Source: an uncultured Clostridium sp. (GTDB taxonomy: Bacteria > Bacillota > Clostridia > UBA1212 > UBA1255). Taken from it: DNA of 64,000 nucleotides. The DNA lies in the NCBI GenBank assembly GCA_900543695.1, contig UQSG01000010.1, positions 1-64,000 of the forward strand. Reading direction: 5' to 3'. Of this stretch, positions 1-7,709 are shown piece after piece. The notes below the pieces were generated by a model, which saw only the letters and a list, made by a program, of their open reading frames with translations, did no database searches and was not told where the DNA came from. Position numbers and translations under genes: made by a program. Within the stretch, counting starts at the first letter, position 1. Every line of letters starts with the position of its first letter.

Positions 1-66
1 TCAAACCCTGGAACATTTTTTATCCTCGCTGTAACATATGTTTGACAAACCTACATATATAGAGAC

Positions 67-95
67 TTGTGTTCTGAGAGGAAATCTTGTAAAAT
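67..95 (+). promoter_or_regulatory. Candidate sigma-A promoter for the first lipoprotein gene
   Basis: TTGTGT at 67-72 and TAAAAT at 90-95 are separated by exactly 17 bases and lie about 40 bases before the gene at 137. A better -35 hexamer, TTGACA at 42-47, has no -10 at a proper distance. The match is by eye only. Confidence 0.4.
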
Positions 96-136
96 AACAA
101 TATATTAATAAATTAGCAAAAATATAAGGGAGAACT

Positions 137-3100
137 GTGGTTGCCATGACGGGTATGAGAAAAAGAATTTATGTAGTCTGCGGGAGTATTTTGCTGTGCA
201 TGGCCGTCTGCCTTGCGGCTGCGTGTACCAGCAGCAGAGACGGAACCGCCTCAGGAAAGGGAAGCGATTCCTCTGCGGATGGCTCGGCTTCCGTAAATGA
301 TCCCAATGGCAGCCCGGCGTATGACCGGGCGGAGGTTTACAGAGACAGCACGCTGGGCGCTTCGGTGGTATATGCAAACGACGCAGCCAACGGCGTGCAG
401 GCATATTATGAGGACGGCGGCCGAAGCCGGTTTGTCGTGGGGAATGATCGGATCAGACTTGCGCACGGGCTCACCGGATATCAGGAGAAAAGAGTTGCAT
501 ATCTTGAAAATGCGGAGACGGGGAACATCTATCTGGAAAACACCATGGAGCCCTATCTTAAAACCTCGGACGGATCCGTTTATTATGCCGGAAATTCTCA
601 GACAAGCGGCAGGATGAATACAACCCGCCTGGGATATTACTATTATGAGACGCATATCCGGGATCTCGGCTTCGGCAGGAAAATTTCTGCGGATGAGGAG
701 TACGTCCGCGCCGTGGACGTCAGCGGCTTTACCGGTTCCGTCTGGCTTACGAACGATATGAGCGCGCCCTCTTATGAAAACGGGACGATGTCCGTGCGCG
801 TAACGGACACGTATGATCCGTACGTGTACCGCGCGGGAATTGACATTCCGGAGGAACAATACAACGCCATAGAGGTGACGCTGAAAACGGACGGCGCTTC
901 GAATACGGGAGAGCTCTTTTTCTTTACAGATCGGACGAATTCGTTCAACGCGCAGCAGCGCGTGCCGTTTTCCATAATAAATGACGGCGAATATCATACG
1001 TATCTGATTGATCTTTCTGCGGCCGCGCAAACGGGAGGGCGGCTGCGCGGAATCCGCTTTGATATCGGCTCGGGAATCGGAGAAACGGTCACGTTCCGCT
1101 CGATCCGGGCGGTCAAAACAAACGTCGTTTCACTTCCGTTCAAGCTGGACACTACGTTCCACACTTATCCGGATAAGCTTCATCAGGAATACCGGTTTAT
1201 CGCAACGGATTCCGTTTCCGGCATTACGGAGGCCGGACTTGAAGTAAAGCTGCCGGAGGAAGATGTCGCGTCGTTTTTGGTGCATACGGAATCGGGCAGG
1301 GAAAGCGAATATGGAGCGTACTCCGGCAGCACGGTGCGCTTTGCAGCGTTTGACATGAAAAATGCGGGAATTGTTGGCTTCATCATTCCGAATGACGGCC
1401 TTACCTCGGAAGTCAGCGTAACGGCTGAGGACGGCTTTATTGTATTCCGACAGAAGCTTTTTCTTTCCGGCGCGGTTTCCGCCGGCGGAGAGTTCCTGTT
1501 TGGAAACAGGCTTTACACTGATTCGGGACATTCTTACTCCGGCATTGAGACGCAGGCGGAAATCGAACGGAATCCGCTCGTCGGCATCACGGTCAGCAAT
1601 GCTGCTTCCTCCGGATGCCGTTATGTCGGCTATGACAAGCTGCGCGGTGCATATCATTTTACCCTGAACGGCTCGGACTTTAATACGGCCTACTACAGGG
1701 AGCCGAACAAGCATTTTACGGCGGACATCCGGATGGAGGGAGACGAATATGACAGAATCGCATACATCTGGATGAACAGCACGGGAGGCTGCCTGGAGAG
1801 CGCGGCAATCCTGGACGACCGACAGATGCAGGTGCCAATTCCCGTGGAGGTATGCAAGAATTTTACCGGGGAAATTGAAGAGCCGTTTTATGACCCGGCG
1901 GATACGCAGTACGGAGACAGCTTCTATCCGATCCGCGTCGAGCCGTATAAATCCGTCTCTCATACTTCCATTCAGCTTTACCAGAATTGGGGAAAATTTC
2001 CTTTGAAGCAGATTTCCTCTATTCAGTTTCATATTTCTTATTATCATTTATCGACCGGCGTTACGGAATCAAACTGCATCGCTCCGTATTTCGTTTACGG
2101 AAAGGATGAGTGGACGCTTCCCGATTTCCGCGGCTGCAGCGGAAACATGTGGGCGTCTCAGCCGCAGTTCAACGCCGTCGGCCGCCTCCGCTTCGTGTCC
2201 TATCAGACCGATGCCGGAAAGGTGAAATCCGAGTATACGGGAACAGAGATCCGTTCGGCCGGGCCGGTTTACGCGGATCTGGACTACAGCTATCTTTCGG
2301 ACTGCGGCTCGTACGAATACACGCTGCGCCACCTCGAGTTCCCGCAGGACGATGAGAACAGGACGTATTATACGCTGGAGCTTACGTTTCTGAAGGATCT
2401 TACAGTGGATAATGTAAAAGAAAATTTTACGCTGTTCAGCATGGACGGGCGCGCCGCTGCATTCCGAAAGCTGAGCTATCTGGACGCTTCGGGAGCGGCC
2501 GTTTATAAAGACCTGGATTTGTCCGCCCCGTTTGCAGAGACGCTTGTGCTGGGAAAGGAGGCGCCGTTCTTCAGCTACTTCGGGCTGGGCGCGGACGGCG
2601 CGTCGATCATGAATTTCGCTTATATCGTCAAGGATTATGAGATTATGCTTTCCGGCGAAAAATGGGATGGGAATCTCGTCCTGCGGAATACGTATGACGG
2701 CAGTCTGAATTACGCGTATCTTTCTTTCGATGCGGGGGATGTGGCCTTCCGGAAGGGAGATTCGATTCAGATTCATTTTATTCTTTTGCCCTGGGGGGAT
2801 CATAACGATACGGACGACGCTAACGTCCGGTACGTGCGGGAGGATTCCGCGCTGCGGCCGGTCACGGTCACAGCGCGGACGGGGAGCGTAGCGGAGGACG
2901 CTTATCTGCCGAACGTGCGCGCGGAGTCCAACGCAGCGGAGTTTACAGTGACGGGCGGACGCAACCGCAATGTGGTTCGGATCGACGGCTTTACTGTATT
3001 CGGCACGCCTGTGATCTATGAGGTCAAAAACGGGACGGAGCTTCGCTATGATCCTTCTTATTACGCATACGACGGATACTGCATCCATTATAATGAGGAT

Positions 3101-3178
3101 GGAACATACGGATATTCCTTCGTATATGAAATGGATTCGCCCGAGGAGGAACGCACGTTCCGGGTTGAAATTCGGTGA
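137..3178 (+). CDS. Large secreted lipoprotein of unknown function
   Basis: I do not recognise the family. The protein (about 1010 residues) begins with a basic stretch, a hydrophobic segment and a lipobox ending in AAC at about residue 30, then a Ser/Gly/Asp-rich linker, so it should be a lipid-anchored protein on the outer face of the membrane. The rest is rich in Tyr, Gly and Asp with alternating beta-type patterns and no membrane segments, typical of stacked beta-sandwich or carbohydrate-binding folds. A stretch near residues 245-310 (GELFFF, then YHTYLIDLS, then RGIRFDIGSG) resembles a stretch in the smaller lipoprotein at 6035-6862. The start is uncertain: GTG at 137 sits 4 bases after an AAGGGAG ribosome binding site, with ATG codons at 146 and 155 as alternatives. 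No catalytic motif is visible. Confidence 0.75.
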   Translation: MVAMTGMRKRIYVVCGSILLCMAVCLAAACTSSRDGTASGKGSDSSADGSASVNDPNGSPAYDRAEVYRDSTLGASVVYANDAANGVQAYYEDGGRSRFVVGNDRIRLAHGLTGYQEKRVAYLENAETGNIYLENTMEPYLKTSDGSVYYAGNSQTSGRMNTTRLGYYYYETHIRDLGFGRKISADEEYVRAVDVSGFTGSVWLTNDMSAPSYENGTMSVRVTDTYDPYVYRAGIDIPEEQYNAIEVTLKTDGASNTGELFFFTDRTNSFNAQQRVPFSIINDGEYHTYLIDLSAAAQTGGRLRGIRFDIGSGIGETVTFRSIRAVKTNVVSLPFKLDTTFHTYPDKLHQEYRFIATDSVSGITEAGLEVKLPEEDVASFLVHTESGRESEYGAYSGSTVRFAAFDMKNAGIVGFIIPNDGLTSEVSVTAEDGFIVFRQKLFLSGAVSAGGEFLFGNRLYTDSGHSYSGIETQAEIERNPLVGITVSNAASSGCRYVGYDKLRGAYHFTLNGSDFNTAYYREPNKHFTADIRMEGDEYDRIAYIWMNSTGGCLESAAILDDRQMQVPIPVEVCKNFTGEIEEPFYDPADTQYGDSFYPIRVEPYKSVSHTSIQLYQNWGKFPLKQISSIQFHISYYHLSTGVTESNCIAPYFVYGKDEWTLPDFRGCSGNMWASQPQFNAVGRLRFVSYQTDAGKVKSEYTGTEIRSAGPVYADLDYSYLSDCGSYEYTLRHLEFPQDDENRTYYTLELTFLKDLTVDNVKENFTLFSMDGRAAAFRKLSYLDASGAAVYKDLDLSAPFAETLVLGKEAPFFSYFGLGADGASIMNFAYIVKDYEIMLSGEKWDGNLVLRNTYDGSLNYAYLSFDAGDVAFRKGDSIQIHFILLPWGDHNDTDDANVRYVREDSALRPVTVTARTGSVAEDAYLPNVRAESNAAEFTVTGGRNRNVVRIDGFTVFGTPVIYEVKNGTELRYDPSYYAYDGYCIHYNEDGTYGYSFVYEMDSPEEERTFRVEIR

Positions 3179-3241
3179 GCGCTTCCGGATTGTATACGGA
3201 CGTCAGAGGAAGAAATGATTAGGAAGCATGTTAAAAATATG

Positions 3242-3270
3242 TTGACAAAAAGCAGAGCTTTCTATATCAT
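3242..3270 (+). promoter_or_regulatory. Sigma-A-type promoter for the lipoprotein at 3355
   Basis: TTGACA at 3242-3247 and TATCAT at 3265-3270 are spaced by 17 bases. The region up to the gene is very AT-rich. The gene itself has a strong AGGAGG ribosome binding site. Confidence 0.6.
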
Positions 3271-3354
3271 TTATATATAAAACAGTAAAAATAGTTGGAA
3301 TATATTGGATTTGAATTCGAAAAGTAATAGAACCGCACAAAGGAGGTCGGTACT

Positions 3355-4185
3355 ATGAAAAGAAGAACAAACCGTGTACTTCGCGCCATGAGCGCGCTGC
3401 TTGCCGCGGCGCTGCTTCTGCTGTGCCTGAGCGCGTGCGCCGGCGCGCCGGCAGACGAAACGGAGATGGCGGGCACGCCGGGACGGAGCACGGCGGCTCC
3501 TCATACGCAAAAACCGGAGCCGGAGGCCGAACCGGAGCGCAGCTATAAGAAGGTAACGGTAAACGGAAAGGAACCGAAGACGCAAAAGTGGCTTGCCAAG
3601 CTGATCCAGAGCGCGGCGGAGGATGCGGAGAAGGGATATCTGGCCTGGGAAATCGAGACAGATGGAGTGATAGATGAAGTGCTTCTGCAGACGCTGGCGC
3701 AGCTGGGAGAGCCGGAAAGCGGCATGGACTACGATGCCTTCCTGTGCTATCACGTGCCTGCGGGCGAGCAGGATCTCAGCGTGCTGGAGACGCTGTACGA
3801 GAACCCTGCGGTCACGGGAATCCGAATTATGGAAAACTCTATTTATGATGTTGCGCGGAAGCTGCATCTGGCAAACTACGACGGCAAACCTGCATACGGC
3901 GAGATCGAGAGCCTGATGCAGGAGCTGCGGACAAAGATCGAAAAGGAATCCGATTATTTTATTTATTTCATCTCCATTAACGGATCCATAGACGGGACGC
4001 TGATCGAAGTGCTGAACAGTCTTGAGGAGTATTATACAAGATCCAATGACGACGGACTTGTATATCATGTACCGCTTGATCAGGCGGATTTGAGCGTACT
4101 GAGAACGCTGATCGGGCATCCGGCCGTAGAAGAGATCTGGATCACCGGAACGCCGTATTTTCCGGAACCGACTGTGACGGCATAA
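3355..4185 (+). CDS. Lipoprotein with an internal duplication, unknown function
   Basis: A 276-residue protein with a basic N-terminus, a Leu/Ala-rich hydrophobic segment and the lipobox LSAC near residue 27, followed by a Pro/Glu/Thr linker to about residue 60. It should be anchored to the outer membrane-facing leaflet. The mature part contains two related units of about 60 residues. One has DGVIDEVLLQTL, YHVPAGEQDLSVLETL and NPAVTGIRI. The other has NGSIDGTLIEVL, YHVPLDQADLSVLRTL and HPAVEEIWI. This is a clear internal repeat around a YHVP..(Q/A)DLSVL core. The start ATG is fixed by an AGGAGG site 9 bases upstream. No family was recognised and no catalytic residues stand out, so a binding or sensory role is only a guess. 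Confidence 0.8.
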   Translation: MKRRTNRVLRAMSALLAAALLLLCLSACAGAPADETEMAGTPGRSTAAPHTQKPEPEAEPERSYKKVTVNGKEPKTQKWLAKLIQSAAEDAEKGYLAWEIETDGVIDEVLLQTLAQLGEPESGMDYDAFLCYHVPAGEQDLSVLETLYENPAVTGIRIMENSIYDVARKLHLANYDGKPAYGEIESLMQELRTKIEKESDYFIYFISINGSIDGTLIEVLNSLEEYYTRSNDDGLVYHVPLDQADLSVLRTLIGHPAVEEIWITGTPYFPEPTVTA

Positions 4186-4221
4186 CAGAGGAACAAAGGA
4201 AAAACCAAAAAGCGAAAAGCA

Positions 4222-4256
4222 GGCGGCATTGCGATGTGAACCGCTCCGATGCCGCC
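4222..4256 (+). terminator. Hairpin after the lipoprotein gene, weak terminator candidate
   Basis: GGCGGCAT at 4222-4229 pairs perfectly with ATGCCGCC at 4249-4256 across a 19-base loop. It is followed by ATATATATTTAT rather than a clean U-run, so it may end transcription only in part. It lies between the lipoprotein stop and the gapA promoter. Confidence 0.4.
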
Positions 4257-4293
4257 ATATATATTTATACCGCGAAACACAGGAAAACAATTG

Positions 4294-4322
4294 TTGTAAT
4301 TTTCCAATGCGTGGGGTATAAT
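4294..4322 (+). promoter_or_regulatory. gapA promoter
   Basis: TTGTAA at 4294-4299 and a consensus TATAAT at 4317-4322 are spaced by 17 bases, 44 bases ahead of the gapA start. The gene then has an AGGAGGTAA ribosome binding site. Such a strong setting fits a highly expressed glycolytic gene. Confidence 0.7.
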
Positions 4323-4365
4323 ATGGAGCGGTACAATTATATATCTATTTTAGGAGGTAACAATT

Positions 4366-5379
4366 ATGGCAGTTAAGGTTGCTATTAACGGGTTCGGACG
4401 TATCGGCCGCCTCGCATTCAGACAGATGTTCGGCGCCGAGGGATATGAAGTAGTTGCAATAAACGATCTGACGAGTCCGGAGATGCTCGCGCATCTTTTA
4501 AAGTACGATTCGGCGCAGGGAAGATATGAGGGCCATACGGTTGAATCCGATGATAATTCCATCACGGTGGACGGAAAGAAAATTACGATCTATGCAGAGA
4601 AGGACGCCGCCAATCTTCCTTGGGGAAAAATCGGAGTCGACGTGGTTCTTGAATGCACGGGCTTCTACACATCCAAAGCAAAAGCGCAGGCGCACATCGA
4701 TGCGGGCGCGAAGAAGGTTGTTATTTCCGCTCCTGCGGGCAACGATCTGCCGACGATTGTTTACAGCGTAAACGAGAAAACTCTTACGAAAGAGGACAAG
4801 ATCATTTCTGCTGCATCCTGCACGACGAACTGCCTCGCGCCGATGGCGAAGGCTCTGAACGATTACGCAGAGATCCAGAGCGGAATTATGACTACGGTAC
4901 ATGCCTACACGGGCGACCAGATGGTGCTTGACGGTCCGCACAGAAAAGGCGACCTCAGAAGAGCAAGAGCCGCTGCCGTCAATATCGTTCCGAATTCAAC
5001 TGGCGCAGCGAAAGCGATCGGCCTCGTAATCCCGGAGCTCAACGGCAAGCTGATTGGTTCTGCGCAGAGAGTTCCCGTTCCTACGGGCTCCACAACGATC
5101 CTCGTAGCGGTTGTAAAGGGAAAAGACGTTACGAAAGAGGGCATCAACGCGGCTATGAAGGCGGCTTCTTCCCAGTCTTTCGGTTACACTGAGGAACAGC
5201 TCGTTTCCAGCGACGTCATCGGAATCAAGTATGGTTCTCTCTTTGACGCGACGCAGACGATGGTTTCCAAAATGGGTGAGGATCTTTATCAGGTACAGGT
5301 CGTTTCCTGGTATGATAATGAAAACTCCTATACAAGCCAGATGGTAAGAACCATTAAATACTTTGCGGAACTGAACTAA
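4366..5379 (+). CDS. gapA: Type I glyceraldehyde-3-phosphate dehydrogenase
   Basis: This is the glycolytic enzyme that oxidises glyceraldehyde-3-phosphate with NAD+ and phosphate to 1,3-bisphosphoglycerate in the cytosol. At 337 residues it has the normal length. Visible hallmarks are the N-terminal nucleotide-binding motif INGFGRIGRLAFRQ, the catalytic SCTTNC with nucleophile Cys152, the downstream HAYTGDQ containing the partner histidine, and the GAAKAIG and VPVPTGS segments that form the phosphate and substrate sites. The gene stands alone: it has its own promoter and terminator and is not next to pgk or tpi. An unusually good ribosome binding site (AGGAGGTAA) and regular codon use suggest high, constitutive expression. 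Confidence 0.98.
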   Translation: MAVKVAINGFGRIGRLAFRQMFGAEGYEVVAINDLTSPEMLAHLLKYDSAQGRYEGHTVESDDNSITVDGKKITIYAEKDAANLPWGKIGVDVVLECTGFYTSKAKAQAHIDAGAKKVVISAPAGNDLPTIVYSVNEKTLTKEDKIISAASCTTNCLAPMAKALNDYAEIQSGIMTTVHAYTGDQMVLDGPHRKGDLRRARAAAVNIVPNSTGAAKAIGLVIPELNGKLIGSAQRVPVPTGSTTILVAVVKGKDVTKEGINAAMKAASSQSFGYTEEQLVSSDVIGIKYGSLFDATQTMVSKMGEDLYQVQVVSWYDNENSYTSQMVRTIKYFAELN

Positions 5380-5405
5380 GTTCGACGCATTACGCACAAG
5401 GAACA

Positions 5406-5446
5406 AACGGAGGATGCAGCCAACGCCGCGTCCTCCGTTCTTTTTT
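5406..5446 (+). terminator. Rho-independent terminator of gapA
   Basis: AACGGAGGA at 5406-5414 pairs perfectly with TCCTCCGTT at 5431-5439. A C and six T residues follow at 5441-5446. It also lies at the 3' end of the convergent thioesterase gene, 20 bases beyond its stop codon. Confidence 0.85.
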
Positions 5447-5466
5447 CCAATTCAGCTTGTTTCAGG

Positions 5467-5868
5467 TTATTTTTCCAGTCTCGGAACGGTACGCTTCCTG
5501 CCGTCCGGCCCGATGGCGACATACGTAAAATACGCTTCGGACGTCAGCATGCGCTCATTTGTGCCGCCGGCCCCGAGCGGCTCGATTTCTGCGGTGATGC
5601 GGATTTTCATAGAAGTGTTCCCGACGCTTTCGAGATCCGCAGTCAGCACGACAACGTCGTTCGGCATCGCCGGCTTTATAAAAGAAAGATGGTCCACGCT
5701 GACCGTTACAACCTCGCAGCCGCAGTGCCTTTTCGCGCAGATCGCGCCCGCAATATCCATCCAGGACATGATCTGGCCCCCGAACAGCCGACCGGATCCG
5801 TTTGTAGAAGACAAAAGGACAATTTCCGACATTACGGTGTGGGAATCAGCGGCTTTTTTACTGTTCAT
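5467..5868 (-). CDS. Hotdog-fold acyl-CoA thioesterase
   Basis: A 133-residue single hotdog domain of the BFIT/YciA-like acyl-CoA hydrolase group, which splits acyl-CoA thioesters in the cytosol. The family signature is clear: GRLFGGQIMSWMDIAGAICA, with the Asp of WMD as the expected catalytic residue, then VSVDHLSFIKPA and a C-terminal TYVAIGPDG segment. The start is set by a GGGAGG site 10 bases before ATG at 5866-5868; longer readings (up to 161 residues) add a stretch that does not look like protein. It is convergent with gapA, and no neighbour indicates the natural substrate. Assignment to the superfamily is firm, substrate unknown. Confidence 0.9.
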   Translation of the reverse strand: MNSKKAADSHTVMSEIVLLSSTNGSGRLFGGQIMSWMDIAGAICAKRHCGCEVVTVSVDHLSFIKPAMPNDVVVLTADLESVGNTSMKIRITAEIEPLGAGGTNERMLTSEAYFTYVAIGPDGRKRTVPRLEK

Positions 5869-5968
5869 CGTACGATATCCTCCCATGAAATTTTGGTTAT
5901 TATAATAAAGATGGATTCGGCTTGTCAAGCCGGCGTGAGGCGCAGGATGCACAAATAGATTATTTCAT

Positions 5969-5997
5969 TTGAAGAATACTGGAAAATGTGGTAAAAT
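5969..5997 (+). promoter_or_regulatory. Promoter of the lipoprotein at 6035
   Basis: TTGAAG at 5969-5974 and TAAAAT at 5992-5997 are spaced by 17 bases. They are followed by an AGGAGG ribosome binding site at 6021-6026. Confidence 0.6.
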
Positions 5998-6034
5998 AAC
6001 GTTAAATTTACTTTATATTCAGGAGGGTTTTTAT

Positions 6035-6862
6035 ATGAAAAAATGGATGATGGTTCTTTTGTCACTCTGTTTATCGCTTTCCCTGTTTACCGCATGCAGC
6101 AATCAGGAAGAGAATGAAGAAGCTACGGCATCTCCGACGGCGGCCGCTACGGCAACACCGACAGCGGAGTCTGCCGAGACGCCGGAAAGCACCTCGGAGG
6201 CAACGCCGACTACTGCTCCAGAGGAAGATCCCGACGCCGATCCTGAGGTGGACGCAATGCTGTTCCGTTTCTGGACGGAGGGAGAGTACGGATGGATCAA
6301 TATTGATAGCGCCGGAGATACAGGACTGCCGAGCGATTCGCTGGTAATTGGCGTGCAGCTTGAATATGAGGACGAAGCAGGACTGAAAATTATCGCACAG
6401 ACAGGGGATCCTTACTTCCTGATCGTTCCTGCCAGCGACATGGGCGAATACTTTAGCTTGGAGGATTATCCTGTGCTGAAAATCCGGATGAGAAACGAAA
6501 CGCCTTCTACGGTCGGAGAGCTTTTCATCAACCGCAGCGGAGCGAATAACGTGACGGCAGATGATGAGATTCAGTATGATATTACGGCGAACGATAAAGA
6601 GTTCAAGGAATATATTATCGATCTGAAGGAGTTGATGGGCGAAGAGTTTGTAAGCGCAGGCGAAGTATCTGCACTGCGTCTCGATGTGGTCAATCTTGCG
6701 GATGTTGAAGATCCTACTGCGGAGGACGCTTACGCTGACGGCGAACCGTATACGGTCTATATTGATTATTTAGGATTCTTTAAGACTGTTGAGGATGCGG
6801 AAGCCTGGAATCCCGCGCATGTTGCGGCGGCGGAAACGCCCACTGCGGCTCCGGAAGCGTAA
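6035..6862 (+). CDS. Lipoprotein with Ala/Thr-rich linker and a beta-sandwich-like domain
   Basis: A 275-residue lipoprotein: KKW basic start, hydrophobic segment, lipobox FTAC near residue 19, then a low-complexity Ala/Thr/Pro/Glu linker to about residue 70 and a compact domain to the end. The domain contains a LKIRMRN, GELFINR, FKEYIIDLKEL and YTVYIDYLGFF series of strands, resembling galactose-binding or carbohydrate-binding sandwiches. The same order of motifs occurs in the large lipoprotein at 137-3178, which suggests related binding functions at the cell surface. The start ATG at 6035 follows AGGAGGG by 7 bases; a longer reading from 5969 lacks a binding site and overlaps the promoter. 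Ligand unknown. Confidence 0.8.
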   Translation: MKKWMMVLLSLCLSLSLFTACSNQEENEEATASPTAAATATPTAESAETPESTSEATPTTAPEEDPDADPEVDAMLFRFWTEGEYGWINIDSAGDTGLPSDSLVIGVQLEYEDEAGLKIIAQTGDPYFLIVPASDMGEYFSLEDYPVLKIRMRNETPSTVGELFINRSGANNVTADDEIQYDITANDKEFKEYIIDLKELMGEEFVSAGEVSALRLDVVNLADVEDPTAEDAYADGEPYTVYIDYLGFFKTVEDAEAWNPAHVAAAETPTAAPEA

Positions 6863-6886
6863 TATTTGCTGGAAAATTCAGTTTCG

Positions 6887-6916
6887 GCCTGTTCCCCTTG
6901 CGGGGACAGGCTTTTT
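6887..6916 (+). terminator. Rho-independent terminator after the lipoprotein at 6035
   Basis: GCCTGTTCCCC at 6887-6897 pairs with GGGGACAGGC at 6902-6911 (one bulged T, loop TTGC), followed by TTTTT at 6912-6916. It separates this gene from the convergent alkD-like gene, whose stop codon touches the U-run. Confidence 0.8.
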
Positions 6917-7709
6917 ATTTTCTGCGCAGCGTTTTCAGCATGGCCTTTTCTTCCGGATCGATGCGGCTGGATTCGGTGATTTTCTGGATGGCTTTGTTGA
7001 ACGTCCAATTGTCGGAAAGATTGCTGGAAGAGGCCGCTCCAAACAAAAAATCGTGCGTTTGCGGACGCTGCTTCACATAGCATTCCGCAAGCAGCCATGC
7101 GATGCCCATCCGTACGTAAAAGGTGTCCTCGTAACGGAATTCGGGAATCCTTCCGGCGGCGTTCCGACAGGCTGCAAGCACGCGATCAATATAAGTTTCG
7201 TCGATAAAATGCGATAACATCAGAATCAATCCTACGCGGATCGCCCAGCAGCCGGCGTCGGGATTCTGCAAAAGCTCTCCGGAAATACGATTGAAGAAAG
7301 CATTATTTAGGAATGCTTTTTGTCTCAGCCCCGAGCAATAGCAATCGCACAGCGCCCAATTATCGATATACCGCACATGGGATGCAATCAGTCGGAAATA
7401 GTATTCCTCCGAATCCTCCTGTGCGGTGTCAGCGGCGTTTCGGATCATTTGCGGCGGCATCCGGCCGATTAATATGCCGCGGAGCAGGATTTCTTCATAC
7501 AGCACGGGGGATTGCTCTAAAAAAGCGATCCAATCGGCGCAGCGGACAAATTCCTTCGTAAGCTTGCCTCCGAGCTTCCTAAGATGAGGAATGCGGATTC
7601 CCAGAAAATCATGAATTCCGGGAACAAGGCGCATATGGAACGTACGATAGGCCTCGTCCGCCATACTTTCCAGGACGGGACGGAGCGTTTTATAAGTCGG
7701 GCTGCTCAT
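6915..7709 (-). CDS. AlkD-like DNA alkylation repair protein
   Basis: A 264-residue all-helical protein of the AlkD/HEAT-like DNA glycosylase family, which removes N3- and N7-alkylated purines from DNA. The family pattern is visible in YEEILLRGILIGRM (repeat helix), the YIDNWALCDCYC segment, where AlkD proteins carry their DNA-contacting Trp and catalytic Asp, and the MGIAWLLAECYVK helix near the C-terminus. The start has a GGAG site 10 bases upstream inside the 3' end of the serine hydrolase gene. The two genes overlap by 20 bases and should be co-transcribed, although a functional link is not obvious. Activity could have drifted within this broad family. Confidence 0.82.
   Translation of the reverse strand: MSSPTYKTLRPVLESMADEAYRTFHMRLVPGIHDFLGIRIPHLRKLGGKLTKEFVRCADWIAFLEQSPVLYEEILLRGILIGRMPPQMIRNAADTAQEDSEEYYFRLIASHVRYIDNWALCDCYCSGLRQKAFLNNAFFNRISGELLQNPDAGCWAIRVGLILMLSHFIDETYIDRVLAACRNAAGRIPEFRYEDTFYVRMGIAWLLAECYVKQRPQTHDFLFGAASSSNLSDNWTFNKAIQKITESSRIDPEEKAMLKTLRRK

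Noticed and set aside
1130..2047. Long open frame (305 codons) on the minus strand inside the first lipoprotein gene
   Set aside because: It lies opposite a clear secreted protein, has Arg/Ile/His-rich sequence with no family pattern and no ribosome binding site; a shadow frame.
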